7,137 bases of DNA from an uncultured Collinsella sp. Lineage in GTDB: Bacteria; Actinomycetota; Coriobacteriia; Coriobacteriales; Coriobacteriaceae. The position numbers and the translations under genes are program-made. The notes below the pieces were generated by a model. It was not told the origin of the DNA. It saw only the letters and a program-made list of their open reading frames with translations, and ran no database searches. Location of the stretch: the NCBI GenBank assembly GCA_900556285.1, contig USOF01000050.1:1-7137 (forward strand), read 5' to 3'. Positions 1 through 5,818 of this stretch are shown here, in pieces. The first letter of the stretch is position 1; the number at the start of each line of letters is the position of its first letter.

Positions 1-25
1 CCCTTCCCCCATCCAAATCTCTGCC

Positions 26-59
26 AAGGAGGCGGCAGCCCACGCTGCCGAATATCGCC
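26..59 (+). promoter_or_regulatory. nadE ribosome binding site set back by a hairpin
   Basis: A perfect Shine-Dalgarno sequence AAGGAGG lies at 26-32, but the start codon is at 60, a linear gap of 27 nt and far too long for normal initiation. The gap holds a perfect 7-bp stem, CGGCAGC (33-39) and GCTGCCG (44-50), with a 4-nt loop CCAC. The stem begins on the base right after the SD. If it folds, the effective spacing is the 9 nt of 51-59, which is near optimal. No ATG, GTG or TTG lies at normal distance from this SD. The arrangement is seen directly; that the hairpin works as a spacer is inference, by analogy with phage T4 genes that have a hairpin between SD and start. Confidence 0.7.
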
Positions 60-1985
60 ATGAAATACGGATTTATCAAAGTCGCCGCCGCCAGTCCCGC
101 CCTGCGGGTGGCGGATTGCCGCTACAATGCCGAGCGCGCCGCCGAGATGATGCAGCAGGCCGCTGCGGCCGGGGCGCATCTGCTCGTCCTGCCGGAGCTG
201 GGCCTGACCGGCTATACCTGCGGGGATCTGCTGCTCCAGCCCACCCTGCAGCAGGGCGCCCTTTCCGCGCTGCAAACGCTGCTTTCGGTCAGTGCGGAGC
301 TCCCCCTCACCACCATCACCGGCCTGCCGCTTTCGGTGGGAGGCAAGCTGTATAACTGTGCCGCCGTGCTGCATCAAGGACAAATTCTCGGTGTCGTCCC
401 CAAAACCAACCTGCCTAATTACGGCGAGTTCTACGAGGCCCGCTGGTTCACCCCCGCCCCCGCCGGGACCCGCACCATCTCCCTGCTGGGGCAGGAGGTC
501 CCCTTCGGCACCGATCTGCTGTTCTGCTGCCGGGAGCTGCCGGAATATAAATTGGCGGTCGAGATCTGCGAGGACCTGTGGGTAGCCGCGCCCCCCAGCA
601 CCCGCCATGCTATCGCCGGGGCCACCGTCTTGGCCAATTGCTCCGCCAGCGATGAAACCATCGGCAAGGCGGAATACCGCCGTTCCCTTGTCACCGGGCA
701 GAGCGCGCGCCTCATGGCCGGTTACCTCTATGCCGATGCCGGCCGGGGTGAATCCACCACCGATATGGTCTTTGCCGGGCACAATCTCATTGCCGAAAAC
801 GGCAAGCTGCTGGCCCAAACTGCCCTCTTCACCAATGAGATGGCTATCACCGAGCTGGATGTGTACCGCCTGGCCGCCGAGCGCCGCCGCACCACCACCT
901 GGCCCACCGCTGAAGCGGCCGGCTATACCGTTATTCCGTTCTCCCTGCCGGTGAGCGAGACCTCCCTCACCCGCTTTATCGATCCTCACCCCTTTGTCCC
1001 GGCCGACAGCACCGAGCGCCGGGAGCGCTGCGAGGCCATCCTGGCCATGCAGGCAGAGGGACTGCGCCGCCGGCTGGAGCACATCGGCTGCCCCACCGCG
1101 GTGCTGGGCATCTCCGGCGGGCTGGATTCCACCCTGGCCCTGCTGGTCGCGGTTCGCGCGCTGGATCTGCTGGGCCGTCCCCGCACCGATATGGTCGCCG
1201 TCACCATGCCTGGCTTCGGCACCACCAGCCGTACCCGCTCCAATGCTGAAATTCTTTGTGAAAAGCTGGGGGTCACCCTGCGTACCGTTTCCATTGCGGC
1301 GGCCGTCCGCCAGCATTTCCAGGATATCGGCCACGATGAAAAGGTGACCGATGTGACTTACGAAAACGCCCAGGCCCGGGAACGCACCCAGGTGCTTATG
1401 GACATCGCCAACCAGCAAAACGGCATCGTAGTCGGCACCGGCGATCTCTCCGAGCTAGCCCTGGGCTGGGCCACCTACAATGGCGACCATATGTCCATGT
1501 ACGGCGTCAATGGCTCCATCCCCAAAACCCTGGTGCGCTACCTGGTGCGCCACGCCGCCGATACCTGCGGCGATGAAGCGCTGGCCGCCGTGCTCTATGA
1601 TATCCTGGATACCCCAGTGAGCCCCGAGCTGCTCCCCGCCGAGGAGGACGGCACCATCGCCCAAAAGACCGAAGATCTCGTTGGCCCCTACGAGTTGCAC
1701 GATTTCTTCCTCTATCACTTTATCCGCTACGGCTGCCCACCCCGGAAGATCCTCCACCTGGCCGAGCTGGCCTTTGCCGGCCGCTACGACCGCACCACCA
1801 TCCTAAAGTGGCTGCGTACCTTCTTCCGCCGGTTCTTCCAGCAGCAGTTTAAGCGCAGCTGCCTGCCCGATGGTCCCAAGGTGGGCTCGGTGACGCTCAG
1901 CCCGCGTGGCGATTGGCGTATGCCGAGTGACGCCAGCTCGCGTCTGTGGCTTGCGCAGATCGACGCGCTCAATCCAATTGACTAA
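60..1985 (+). CDS. nadE: Glutamine-dependent NAD+ synthetase
   Basis: This 641-residue cytosolic enzyme makes NAD+ from deamido-NAD+ (nicotinate adenine dinucleotide), ATP and glutamine, the last step of NAD synthesis. Residues 1 to ~300 are a nitrilase-type glutaminase domain with the Glu-Lys-Cys triad visible as E46 (LPELG), K115 (VVPKTNLP) and C170 (VEICEDLW). Residues ~320-641 are the synthetase domain with the pyrophosphate loop SGGLDST at 352-358 and the conserved C-terminal block KVGSVTLSPRGDWRMPSD. The length suits the two-domain form. The start matches the usual family N-terminus (MxYGFIKVAAASP); its SD is displaced by a hairpin. Most of the gene prefers ACC, CCC, CGC, GCC and GAT, but from about codon 610 it shifts to TCG, ACG, CCG, CGT, GCG and GAC like the downstream genes, suggesting a mosaic origin. 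The family assignment is very secure; the mosaic origin is inference. Confidence 0.97.
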   Translation: MKYGFIKVAAASPALRVADCRYNAERAAEMMQQAAAAGAHLLVLPELGLTGYTCGDLLLQPTLQQGALSALQTLLSVSAELPLTTITGLPLSVGGKLYNCAAVLHQGQILGVVPKTNLPNYGEFYEARWFTPAPAGTRTISLLGQEVPFGTDLLFCCRELPEYKLAVEICEDLWVAAPPSTRHAIAGATVLANCSASDETIGKAEYRRSLVTGQSARLMAGYLYADAGRGESTTDMVFAGHNLIAENGKLLAQTALFTNEMAITELDVYRLAAERRRTTTWPTAEAAGYTVIPFSLPVSETSLTRFIDPHPFVPADSTERRERCEAILAMQAEGLRRRLEHIGCPTAVLGISGGLDSTLALLVAVRALDLLGRPRTDMVAVTMPGFGTTSRTRSNAEILCEKLGVTLRTVSIAAAVRQHFQDIGHDEKVTDVTYENAQARERTQVLMDIANQQNGIVVGTGDLSELALGWATYNGDHMSMYGVNGSIPKTLVRYLVRHAADTCGDEALAAVLYDILDTPVSPELLPAEEDGTIAQKTEDLVGPYELHDFFLYHFIRYGCPPRKILHLAELAFAGRYDRTTILKWLRTFFRRFFQQQFKRSCLPDGPKVGSVTLSPRGDWRMPSDASSRLWLAQIDALNPID

Positions 1986-2004
1986 GGTTGGCTAAATTGA
2001 ACCA

Positions 2005-2051
2005 ATACGGGGGTTGCAAGCGTTACACTTTTGCAATCTGATGGCCCGTAT
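2005..2051 (+). promoter_or_regulatory. Nested inverted repeats upstream of a terminator hairpin
   Basis: ATACGGG (2005-2011) is perfectly complementary to CCCGTAT (2045-2051). Inside this 7-bp stem, TTGCAA occurs at 2014-2019 and again at 2031-2036; as TTGCAA is self-complementary, the two copies form a second stem around GCGTTACACTT. The outer stem ends two bases before the terminator hairpin at 2054. In RNA this gives a nested stem followed by a terminator just ahead of the aminotransferase gene. It could be a regulatory leader, a protein operator (the inner repeat surrounds a possible -10 TACACT at 2024-2029, with no good -35), or structured 3' end of the nadE transcript. I recognise no known riboswitch class here. 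Confidence 0.4.
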
Positions 2052-2053
2052 CG

Positions 2054-2084
2054 CGCGGCGCTCTTGTCGGAGCGCCGCGTTTTT
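2054..2084 (+). terminator. Rho-independent terminator or attenuator after nadE
   Basis: A perfect 9-bp GC-rich stem, CGCGGCGCT (2054-2062) and AGCGCCGCG (2071-2079), with an 8-nt loop is followed by TTTTT at 2080-2084. This is a textbook intrinsic terminator 69 nt after the nadE stop. Only 19 nt separate it from the aminotransferase ATG, and these hold that gene's SD, so there is no room for a promoter downstream of it. It therefore probably also lies in the 5' leader of the aminotransferase mRNA. Confidence 0.88.
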
Positions 2085-2103
2085 CATATCGAAAGGTGGC
2101 ACC

Positions 2104-3267
2104 ATGCAGGCATCGCAGCGTCTCGACCGCTTTGGCGCGGAGGTCTTCGCTTCGCTCAACAACAAGCTTCTCGCGCTGAAGGCTCAGGGCAAGACCATTT
2201 ACAACATGAGCGTGGGCACGCCCGACTTTAAGCCGTACGACCACGTGGTCGAGGCGCTCACGCAGGCAGCCCAAGATCCCGAGATGTGGAAGTACGCCCT
2301 GCGCGACCTGCCTGAGCTTAAGCAAGCCGTGTGCGATTACTACGAGCGTCGCTTTGGCGTTTCGGGCATTACACCGTCCATGGTGCAGTCGTGCAACGGC
2401 ACGCAGGAGGGCGTAGGCCATTTGGGTCTGGCCCTGCTCGACCCGGGTGACACCATCTTGGTGCCCGATCCTTGCTACCCGGTCTTTGAGGCGGGTGCGA
2501 AGATCGCCGATGCCAAGCTCGAATACTATCCGCTGGTTGCCGAGCATAATTACCTACCCTATGTGGCGGGTATCGATCCCGAGGTGGCCGATCGTGCCAA
2601 GTATATGATCGTGTCGCTGCCCGCGAACCCGGTCGGCTCGGTGGGCACGCCCGAGGTCTACGAGGAGATTATCGCCTTTGCCCGCGAGCATGATCTGCTC
2701 ATCGTCCATGACAACGCCTACTCGGACATCGTGTTCGACGGCGAGCCGGGCGGCAGCTTCTTGCAGTATCCCGGTGCGCTTGAGGTGGGCGTGGAGTTCT
2801 TCTCGCTTTCCAAGTCGTTTAACGTCACCGGTGCCCGCATCGGCTTTTTGGTCGGTCGCGAGGATGTGGTCTCTGCCTTTGCCAAGCTGCGCAGCCAGAT
2901 CGACTTCGGTATGTTCTTCCCGATCCAGAAGGCTGCTATCGCCTGCCTGAACGGTCCGCGCGATGAGGTCGAGGCGCAGCGTCTGAAGTACCAGGAGCGC
3001 CGCGATGCCCTGTGCGACGGTCTTGAGGGCCTGGGCTGGGAGCGTCCCAACGCGCATGGTTCTATGTTTGTGTGGGCCAAGCTTCCCGGCGGTCGCACCG
3101 ATTCCATGGCGTTTAGCGAGGAGCTCATGGAGAAGGCCGGCGTTGTGGTGACGCCGGGCGCGAGCTTTGGCCCTTCGGGCGAGGGGCACGTGCGTATGGC
3201 ACTGGTCCTGCCGCCCGATCAGATCGCTTTGGCTGTCGAGGCCATTCGCGAGGCGGGCCTGTATTAG
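2104..3267 (+). CDS. PLP-dependent class I/II aminotransferase (LL-DAP aminotransferase-like)
   Basis: This 387-residue cytosolic fold-type I aminotransferase moves an amino group between an amino acid and a 2-oxo acid using pyridoxal phosphate. Visible elements are NGTQEG at 98-103 (phosphate-binding region), N175-P176, D203 and Y206 in HDNAY (cofactor ring contacts), the Schiff-base K237 in SLSKSFNVTGARIGF and R364 in GHVRMAL (substrate carboxylate). The usual NPTG is NPVG here. The lysine-region motif resembles LL-diaminopimelate aminotransferases and related alanine/aspartate enzymes, so a role in lysine or peptidoglycan-precursor synthesis is possible, but substrate cannot be read from sequence. 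An in-frame TTG at 2014 would add 30 residues that translate the terminator hairpin; ATG 2104 is preferred because AAAGGTGG (2091-2098 region) is well placed and the protein then starts as the family does. Confidence 0.93.
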   Translation: MQASQRLDRFGAEVFASLNNKLLALKAQGKTIYNMSVGTPDFKPYDHVVEALTQAAQDPEMWKYALRDLPELKQAVCDYYERRFGVSGITPSMVQSCNGTQEGVGHLGLALLDPGDTILVPDPCYPVFEAGAKIADAKLEYYPLVAEHNYLPYVAGIDPEVADRAKYMIVSLPANPVGSVGTPEVYEEIIAFAREHDLLIVHDNAYSDIVFDGEPGGSFLQYPGALEVGVEFFSLSKSFNVTGARIGFLVGREDVVSAFAKLRSQIDFGMFFPIQKAAIACLNGPRDEVEAQRLKYQERRDALCDGLEGLGWERPNAHGSMFVWAKLPGGRTDSMAFSEELMEKAGVVVTPGASFGPSGEGHVRMALVLPPDQIALAVEAIREAGLY

Positions 3268-3466
3268 GGATTCGTTTCCGTGAGTCAATAGCTCGAAACC
3301 GATTTCGTGCAGTTATTATACGAATTCTGCAAACAATTTCGGTAAACGGTCGATATTTGGCTGCAATAGGAGCATAATCAAAGTCCCGATTGGATGTATT
3401 GGGATTACGGCAAGCCGCTCGGGTCGTCCTGGGCGGTTTGTTTGTGGAGAGAGATGGGAGTTTGTA
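3268..3466 (+). promoter_or_regulatory. Intergenic leader region upstream of ldh
   Basis: These 199 nt hold no convincing gene. AT-rich stretches suggest promoters, e.g. TTATAC at 3316-3321 and CATAAT at 3373-3378, but neither has a good -35 at 16-18 nt. A short inverted repeat CGAAA/TTTCG spans 3294-3307. A first hairpin pairs TCCCGAT (3384-3390) with ATTGGGA (3398-3404), one pair being G-U; a second, terminator-like hairpin follows at 3412-3439. The ldh SD GGGAG is at 3456-3460, 6 nt before ATG 3467. I looked for a Rex-type redox operator (TTGTGAAnnnnTTCACAA) and did not see one. Confidence 0.5.
3412..3444 (+). terminator. Terminator-like hairpin upstream of ldh
   Basis: The arms AAGCCGCTCGGG (3412-3423) and CCTGGGCGGTTT (3428-3439) can form 12 pairs, three of them G-U, around the loop TCGT. 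The T-rich tail is interrupted (TTTGTTTG). It lies 144 nt after the aminotransferase stop but only 27 nt before the ldh start. It may end the aminotransferase transcript, or act as an attenuator if the ldh promoter lies upstream. The imperfect tail makes it weaker than the other terminators in this window. Confidence 0.5.
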
Positions 3467-4417
3467 ATGGTTAACGAGAAGAAGGTCGCTATTGTCGGCT
3501 GCGGTTTCGTCGGTTCGTCTTCGGCGTTCGCACTGATGCAGAGCGGTCTGTTCTCCGAGATGGTCCTCATCGACGTGGACAAGAACCGCGCCGAGGGCGA
3601 GGCCCTGGACATCGCGCACGGCATGACGTTTGCCGAGCCGATGAAGATCTACGCTGGCGATTACTCTGATGTCGCCGATGCCGCCATGATCGTCGTCACC
3701 GCTGGCGCTGCTCAGAAGCCCGGCGAGACCCGCCTGGACCTGGTCAACAAGAACGTCAACATCTTTAAGTCCATCATCCCTGAGATTAAGAAGTCCGGCT
3801 TCGACGGCATCCTGCTGATCGTCTCCAACCCGGTCGACGTTCTGACCTACGCCGCCATCAAGATGTCCGGCCTGCCCGAGGGCCACGTTATCGGTTCCGG
3901 CACCGTGCTCGACACCGGTCGTCTGCAGCAGATGCTCGGTGCCCATGTCGAGGTCGATCCGCGCGACGTTCAGGCTTACGTCATGGGCGAGCACGGCGAC
4001 TCCGAGTTCGTCGCTTGGTCCAGCGCCCAGGTTGCCGGCGTGCCACTGAGCACCTTCTGCGAGCTTCACGGCCATCTGGAGCACGAGGCTGCCGAGAAGC
4101 GTATCGCCGAGGACGTCAAGAACTCCGCCTACACCATCATCGAGAAGAAGCACGCCACCTACTACGGCGTCGCCATGGCCGTTAAGCGCATCTGCACCGC
4201 TGTCATGCGTGACGAGCAGACCGTGCTGCCCGTTTCCTCGCTCATGGTGGGCGAGTATGGCCTGTCCGATCTTGCCATCTCCATGCCGACCGTCGTTGGC
4301 CGCGACGGCGTCGTCTGCCGCGTCCCCGTGCCGCTGAATGATGACGAGCAGCATGAGCTTACCGCCTCCGCCAAGGCCCTCAAGGACATCATCGACAGCG
4401 TCGACTTCTCCTGCTAA
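3467..4417 (+). CDS. ldh: L-lactate dehydrogenase (NAD-dependent)
   Basis: This 316-residue cytosolic enzyme reduces pyruvate to L-lactate and regenerates NAD+ during fermentation. The NAD-binding Rossmann loop is GCGFVGSS (11-18) with the adenosine-binding acid D36. Q83 in AAQKPGETR is the glutamine that gives pyruvate rather than oxaloacetate specificity (an Arg there would mean malate dehydrogenase). R89 is the mobile-loop arginine, N121-P122 the conserved NPVD, and D149, R152 and H176 (GEHGD) the catalytic and substrate-binding set. The length is typical. Aligned without gaps to Bacillus-type LDH from the catalytic Asp to the catalytic His, the fructose-1,6-bisphosphate contacts Arg173 and His188 fall on Q154 and Q169, so FBP activation looks unlikely. 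The gene has its own SD, a structured leader and a strong terminator, consistent with a single-gene unit. Confidence 0.96.
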   Translation: MVNEKKVAIVGCGFVGSSSAFALMQSGLFSEMVLIDVDKNRAEGEALDIAHGMTFAEPMKIYAGDYSDVADAAMIVVTAGAAQKPGETRLDLVNKNVNIFKSIIPEIKKSGFDGILLIVSNPVDVLTYAAIKMSGLPEGHVIGSGTVLDTGRLQQMLGAHVEVDPRDVQAYVMGEHGDSEFVAWSSAQVAGVPLSTFCELHGHLEHEAAEKRIAEDVKNSAYTIIEKKHATYYGVAMAVKRICTAVMRDEQTVLPVSSLMVGEYGLSDLAISMPTVVGRDGVVCRVPVPLNDDEQHELTASAKALKDIIDSVDFSC

Positions 4418-4448
4418 ATTCGGCTCGTTTGGGCAACAGGCTACAATG

Positions 4449-4484
4449 AAAGGCGTCCGGGCCACACGGTCCGGGCGCCTTTTT
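4449..4484 (+). terminator. Strong rho-independent terminator after ldh
   Basis: Starting 31 nt after the ldh stop, AAAGGCGTCCGGGCC (4449-4463) pairs along its full length with GGTCCGGGCGCCTTT (4468-4482), with two G-U pairs and the loop ACAC. The T run is TTTTT at 4480-4484. Its last bases touch the repeat at 4483-4516. Confidence 0.95.
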
Positions 4485-4516
4485 AGTGCGAGGGGGGGTC
4501 AGGTTACTTTGCACCA
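4483..4516 (+). repeat. Dispersed repeat copy 1 (left of DUF2974 gene)
   Basis: The 22-mer at 4495-4516, read as GGGGTCAGGTTACTTTGCAC then CA, matches the reverse complement of 5712-5733 at 20 of 22 positions. Weaker similarity continues left to 4483 (TTAGTGCGA against ATTGGTGCAT), so the whole unit is about 34 bp with imperfect GTGC/GCAC ends. Directly after it, CCCCAATGCACCA (4517-4529) matches CCCCGATGCACCA at 5730-5742 in direct orientation, 12 of 13. The unit looks like a small REP- or MITE-like repeat; no transposase is present. Confidence 0.7.
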
Positions 4517-4546
4517 CCCCAATGCACCATAGTTGATGGGAGGGCC

Positions 4547-5707
4547 ATGTCGGATTCGCCTAATTTTTTGACCTATGCCCAGACGGCGTTTGATCCGTTT
4601 GAGGAACGGCCGTTCTGCGCGGTGGATAGCCTGGTCTTTGCGTGGTTGTCCTATTTGCGTTTGCCGGGTGATATGGCGGAGCTGACGAACTGGCAGGGCC
4701 TAGACGTACGCGAGCTGCTGCGCGCCGAGTGCTACCAAGACATGATTGGCGACCTGTGGGATCCGGAGGGGAGTCGTGCCCTGTTGGAGGCTGTGGCAGC
4801 AAGCCCTCGCTACCGTGGCGTTCGTGTTTGCGGCTATCGTAGCGTGAGTGATGCCGAGACAACGGAGCAGTTTGCGGCCATGACGTTCCGATTTCCGGCG
4901 GGGTTTAGCTATCTTGCCTTCCGGGGGACCGACAGCACGATTGTGGGCTGGAAAGAGGACTTTAACATGGCGTTCCGGTGTCCTGTGCCGGCCCAGGAAT
5001 CCGCGGCGCGTTATGTAGACGAGGCGGCGGATGCGATTGACGGGCCGCTTTTGTGCGGAGGTCATTCCAAGGGTGGAAACCTTGCGGTGTACGGTGCGGC
5101 GATGTGCCCCGATGTCGCCCGTGAGCGAATCGAACGGGCGTATTCCCATGATGGTCCGGGCTTCGTCGAGGAGTTTCTGAGCGGCAACGCCTTCGCTGAT
5201 CTATCCGGTCGAATCGACAAGACGCTACCTCGGTCGTCGATCTTTGGCATGATGTTCGAGACACAGGAGGACTATGCCATCGTTGAGAGCACCGAGTTCA
5301 GCCTGCTTCAGCATAATCCCTTTAGCTGGGTGGTTGATGGTCGCGACTTCGTGTACTGTGAGCGCCTGTCCGCCGGTGCTCGATACGTTGATGGCTCCAT
5401 TCGCGAGATGCTGCTTGCGGTGTCGCCTAACGAGCGCGAGCGTTTTGTAGATGCGTTGTTCTCCGTGCTTGAGGCTACGGGTGCTGAGCGGTTTGCGGAT
5501 ATCGCTGGGAATCTGCGCGAGAGCCTGCCCGTGATGCTCCAGGCTGCGCAAGGCTTTGACAAGGATACGCGACGCTTTGTCTCGCAGACTATCGTTGCGA
5601 TTCTTAAGTGTGCGCTTCTGCCCAAACGTCCCCAGATCGACATGCCCGCTGCCGGCAAGAGCTTGGCAGAACAGCTCGAGGCTTGGCAGTCCGAGCTCCT
5701 GCGCTAA
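4547..5707 (+). CDS. DUF2974 (Mbeg1-like) alpha/beta-hydrolase-fold protein
   Basis: This 386-residue protein belongs by recognition to the DUF2974/Mbeg1-like family, lipase-like alpha/beta hydrolases of unknown substrate. The N-terminus NFLTYAQTAFDPFEERPF followed by AVDSLVFAWLSYL is the usual family opening. YLAFRGTD (122-129) then VGWKEDFNMAF is the conserved core strand. GHSKGG (172-177) is a nucleophile elbow with S174 as probable catalytic serine, and YSHDGPGF (199-206) is the family's DGPGF block. No signal peptide or membrane helix is seen, so a cytosolic location is likely. The SD GGGAGG (4538-4543) is only 3 nt from ATG 4547, unusually close, but the family N-terminus supports this start. 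The gene stands alone between inverted copies of a ~34-bp repeat. Esterase or lipase activity is inference from the motif. Confidence 0.9.
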   Translation: MSDSPNFLTYAQTAFDPFEERPFCAVDSLVFAWLSYLRLPGDMAELTNWQGLDVRELLRAECYQDMIGDLWDPEGSRALLEAVAASPRYRGVRVCGYRSVSDAETTEQFAAMTFRFPAGFSYLAFRGTDSTIVGWKEDFNMAFRCPVPAQESAARYVDEAADAIDGPLLCGGHSKGGNLAVYGAAMCPDVARERIERAYSHDGPGFVEEFLSGNAFADLSGRIDKTLPRSSIFGMMFETQEDYAIVESTEFSLLQHNPFSWVVDGRDFVYCERLSAGARYVDGSIREMLLAVSPNERERFVDALFSVLEATGAERFADIAGNLRESLPVMLQAAQGFDKDTRRFVSQTIVAILKCALLPKRPQIDMPAAGKSLAEQLEAWQSELLR

Positions 5708-5709
5708 CC

Positions 5710-5744
5710 ATTGGTGCAAAGCAACCTGTCCCCGATGCACCAAT
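5710..5744 (-). repeat. Dispersed repeat copy 2, inverted (right of DUF2974 gene)
   Basis: This is the same element as at 4483-4516 in opposite orientation; 5712-5733 matches the reverse complement of 4495-4516 at 20 of 22. Here the ends are intact: ATTGGTGCA (5710-5718) and TGCACCAAT (5736-5744) form a perfect 9-bp inverted repeat around a 17-nt centre. It begins 2 nt after the DUF2974 stop codon, so as RNA it would make a hairpin at the 3' end of that message, but no T run follows it. Confidence 0.72.
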
Positions 5745-5774
5745 CTTCGATGCGCCTGGGGCGGGATCGACCGC

Positions 5775-5780
5775 TATACT
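5775..5780 (+). promoter_or_regulatory. Possible -10 box for the YejK/NdpA-family gene
   Basis: TATACT at 5775-5780 differs from TATAAT by one base and lies 38 nt before the start codon at 5819, so a leader of about 30 nt would result. No recognisable -35 is present at 16-18 nt (GCGCCT at 5752-5757) and there is no extended -10 TG. This is a weak call. Confidence 0.3.
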
Positions 5781-5818
5781 GGTTCGTGCCGAAATCGATC
5801 TAGAACGGAATGCCGTAT

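Noticed and set aside
2014..2103. In-frame upstream TTG start for the aminotransferase (30 extra residues)
   Set aside because: The extension would translate the terminator stem into a Cys/Arg/Ala-rich stretch with no family match; ATG 2104 has a good SD and the normal family N-terminus.
3394..3474. 26-codon upstream reading frame overlapping the ldh start, with three Trp codons
   Set aside because: It invites a leader-peptide reading, but no SD is at proper distance from ATG 3394, it uses codons rare in this window (AGA, several TGT), and tryptophan control of ldh makes no clear sense.
4419..4447. Possible promoter TTCGGC - 17 nt - TACAAT after ldh
   Set aside because: Spacing is good, but transcription would start inside the ldh terminator stem, so a working promoter is unlikely.
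3125..4465. 446-codon open frame on the - strand across ldh
   Set aside because: It is a shadow of the ldh codons in GC-rich DNA. Its translation is low-complexity, rich in Gly, Asp, Val and His, and its terminal parts run through the terminator and the leader; ldh itself has all its catalytic motifs.
5810..5818. Alternative ATG for the YejK/NdpA-family gene three codons upstream
   Set aside because: The SD-like AGAACGGA would directly abut this ATG with no spacing, and the family usually begins MKINHAI, i.e. at 5819.
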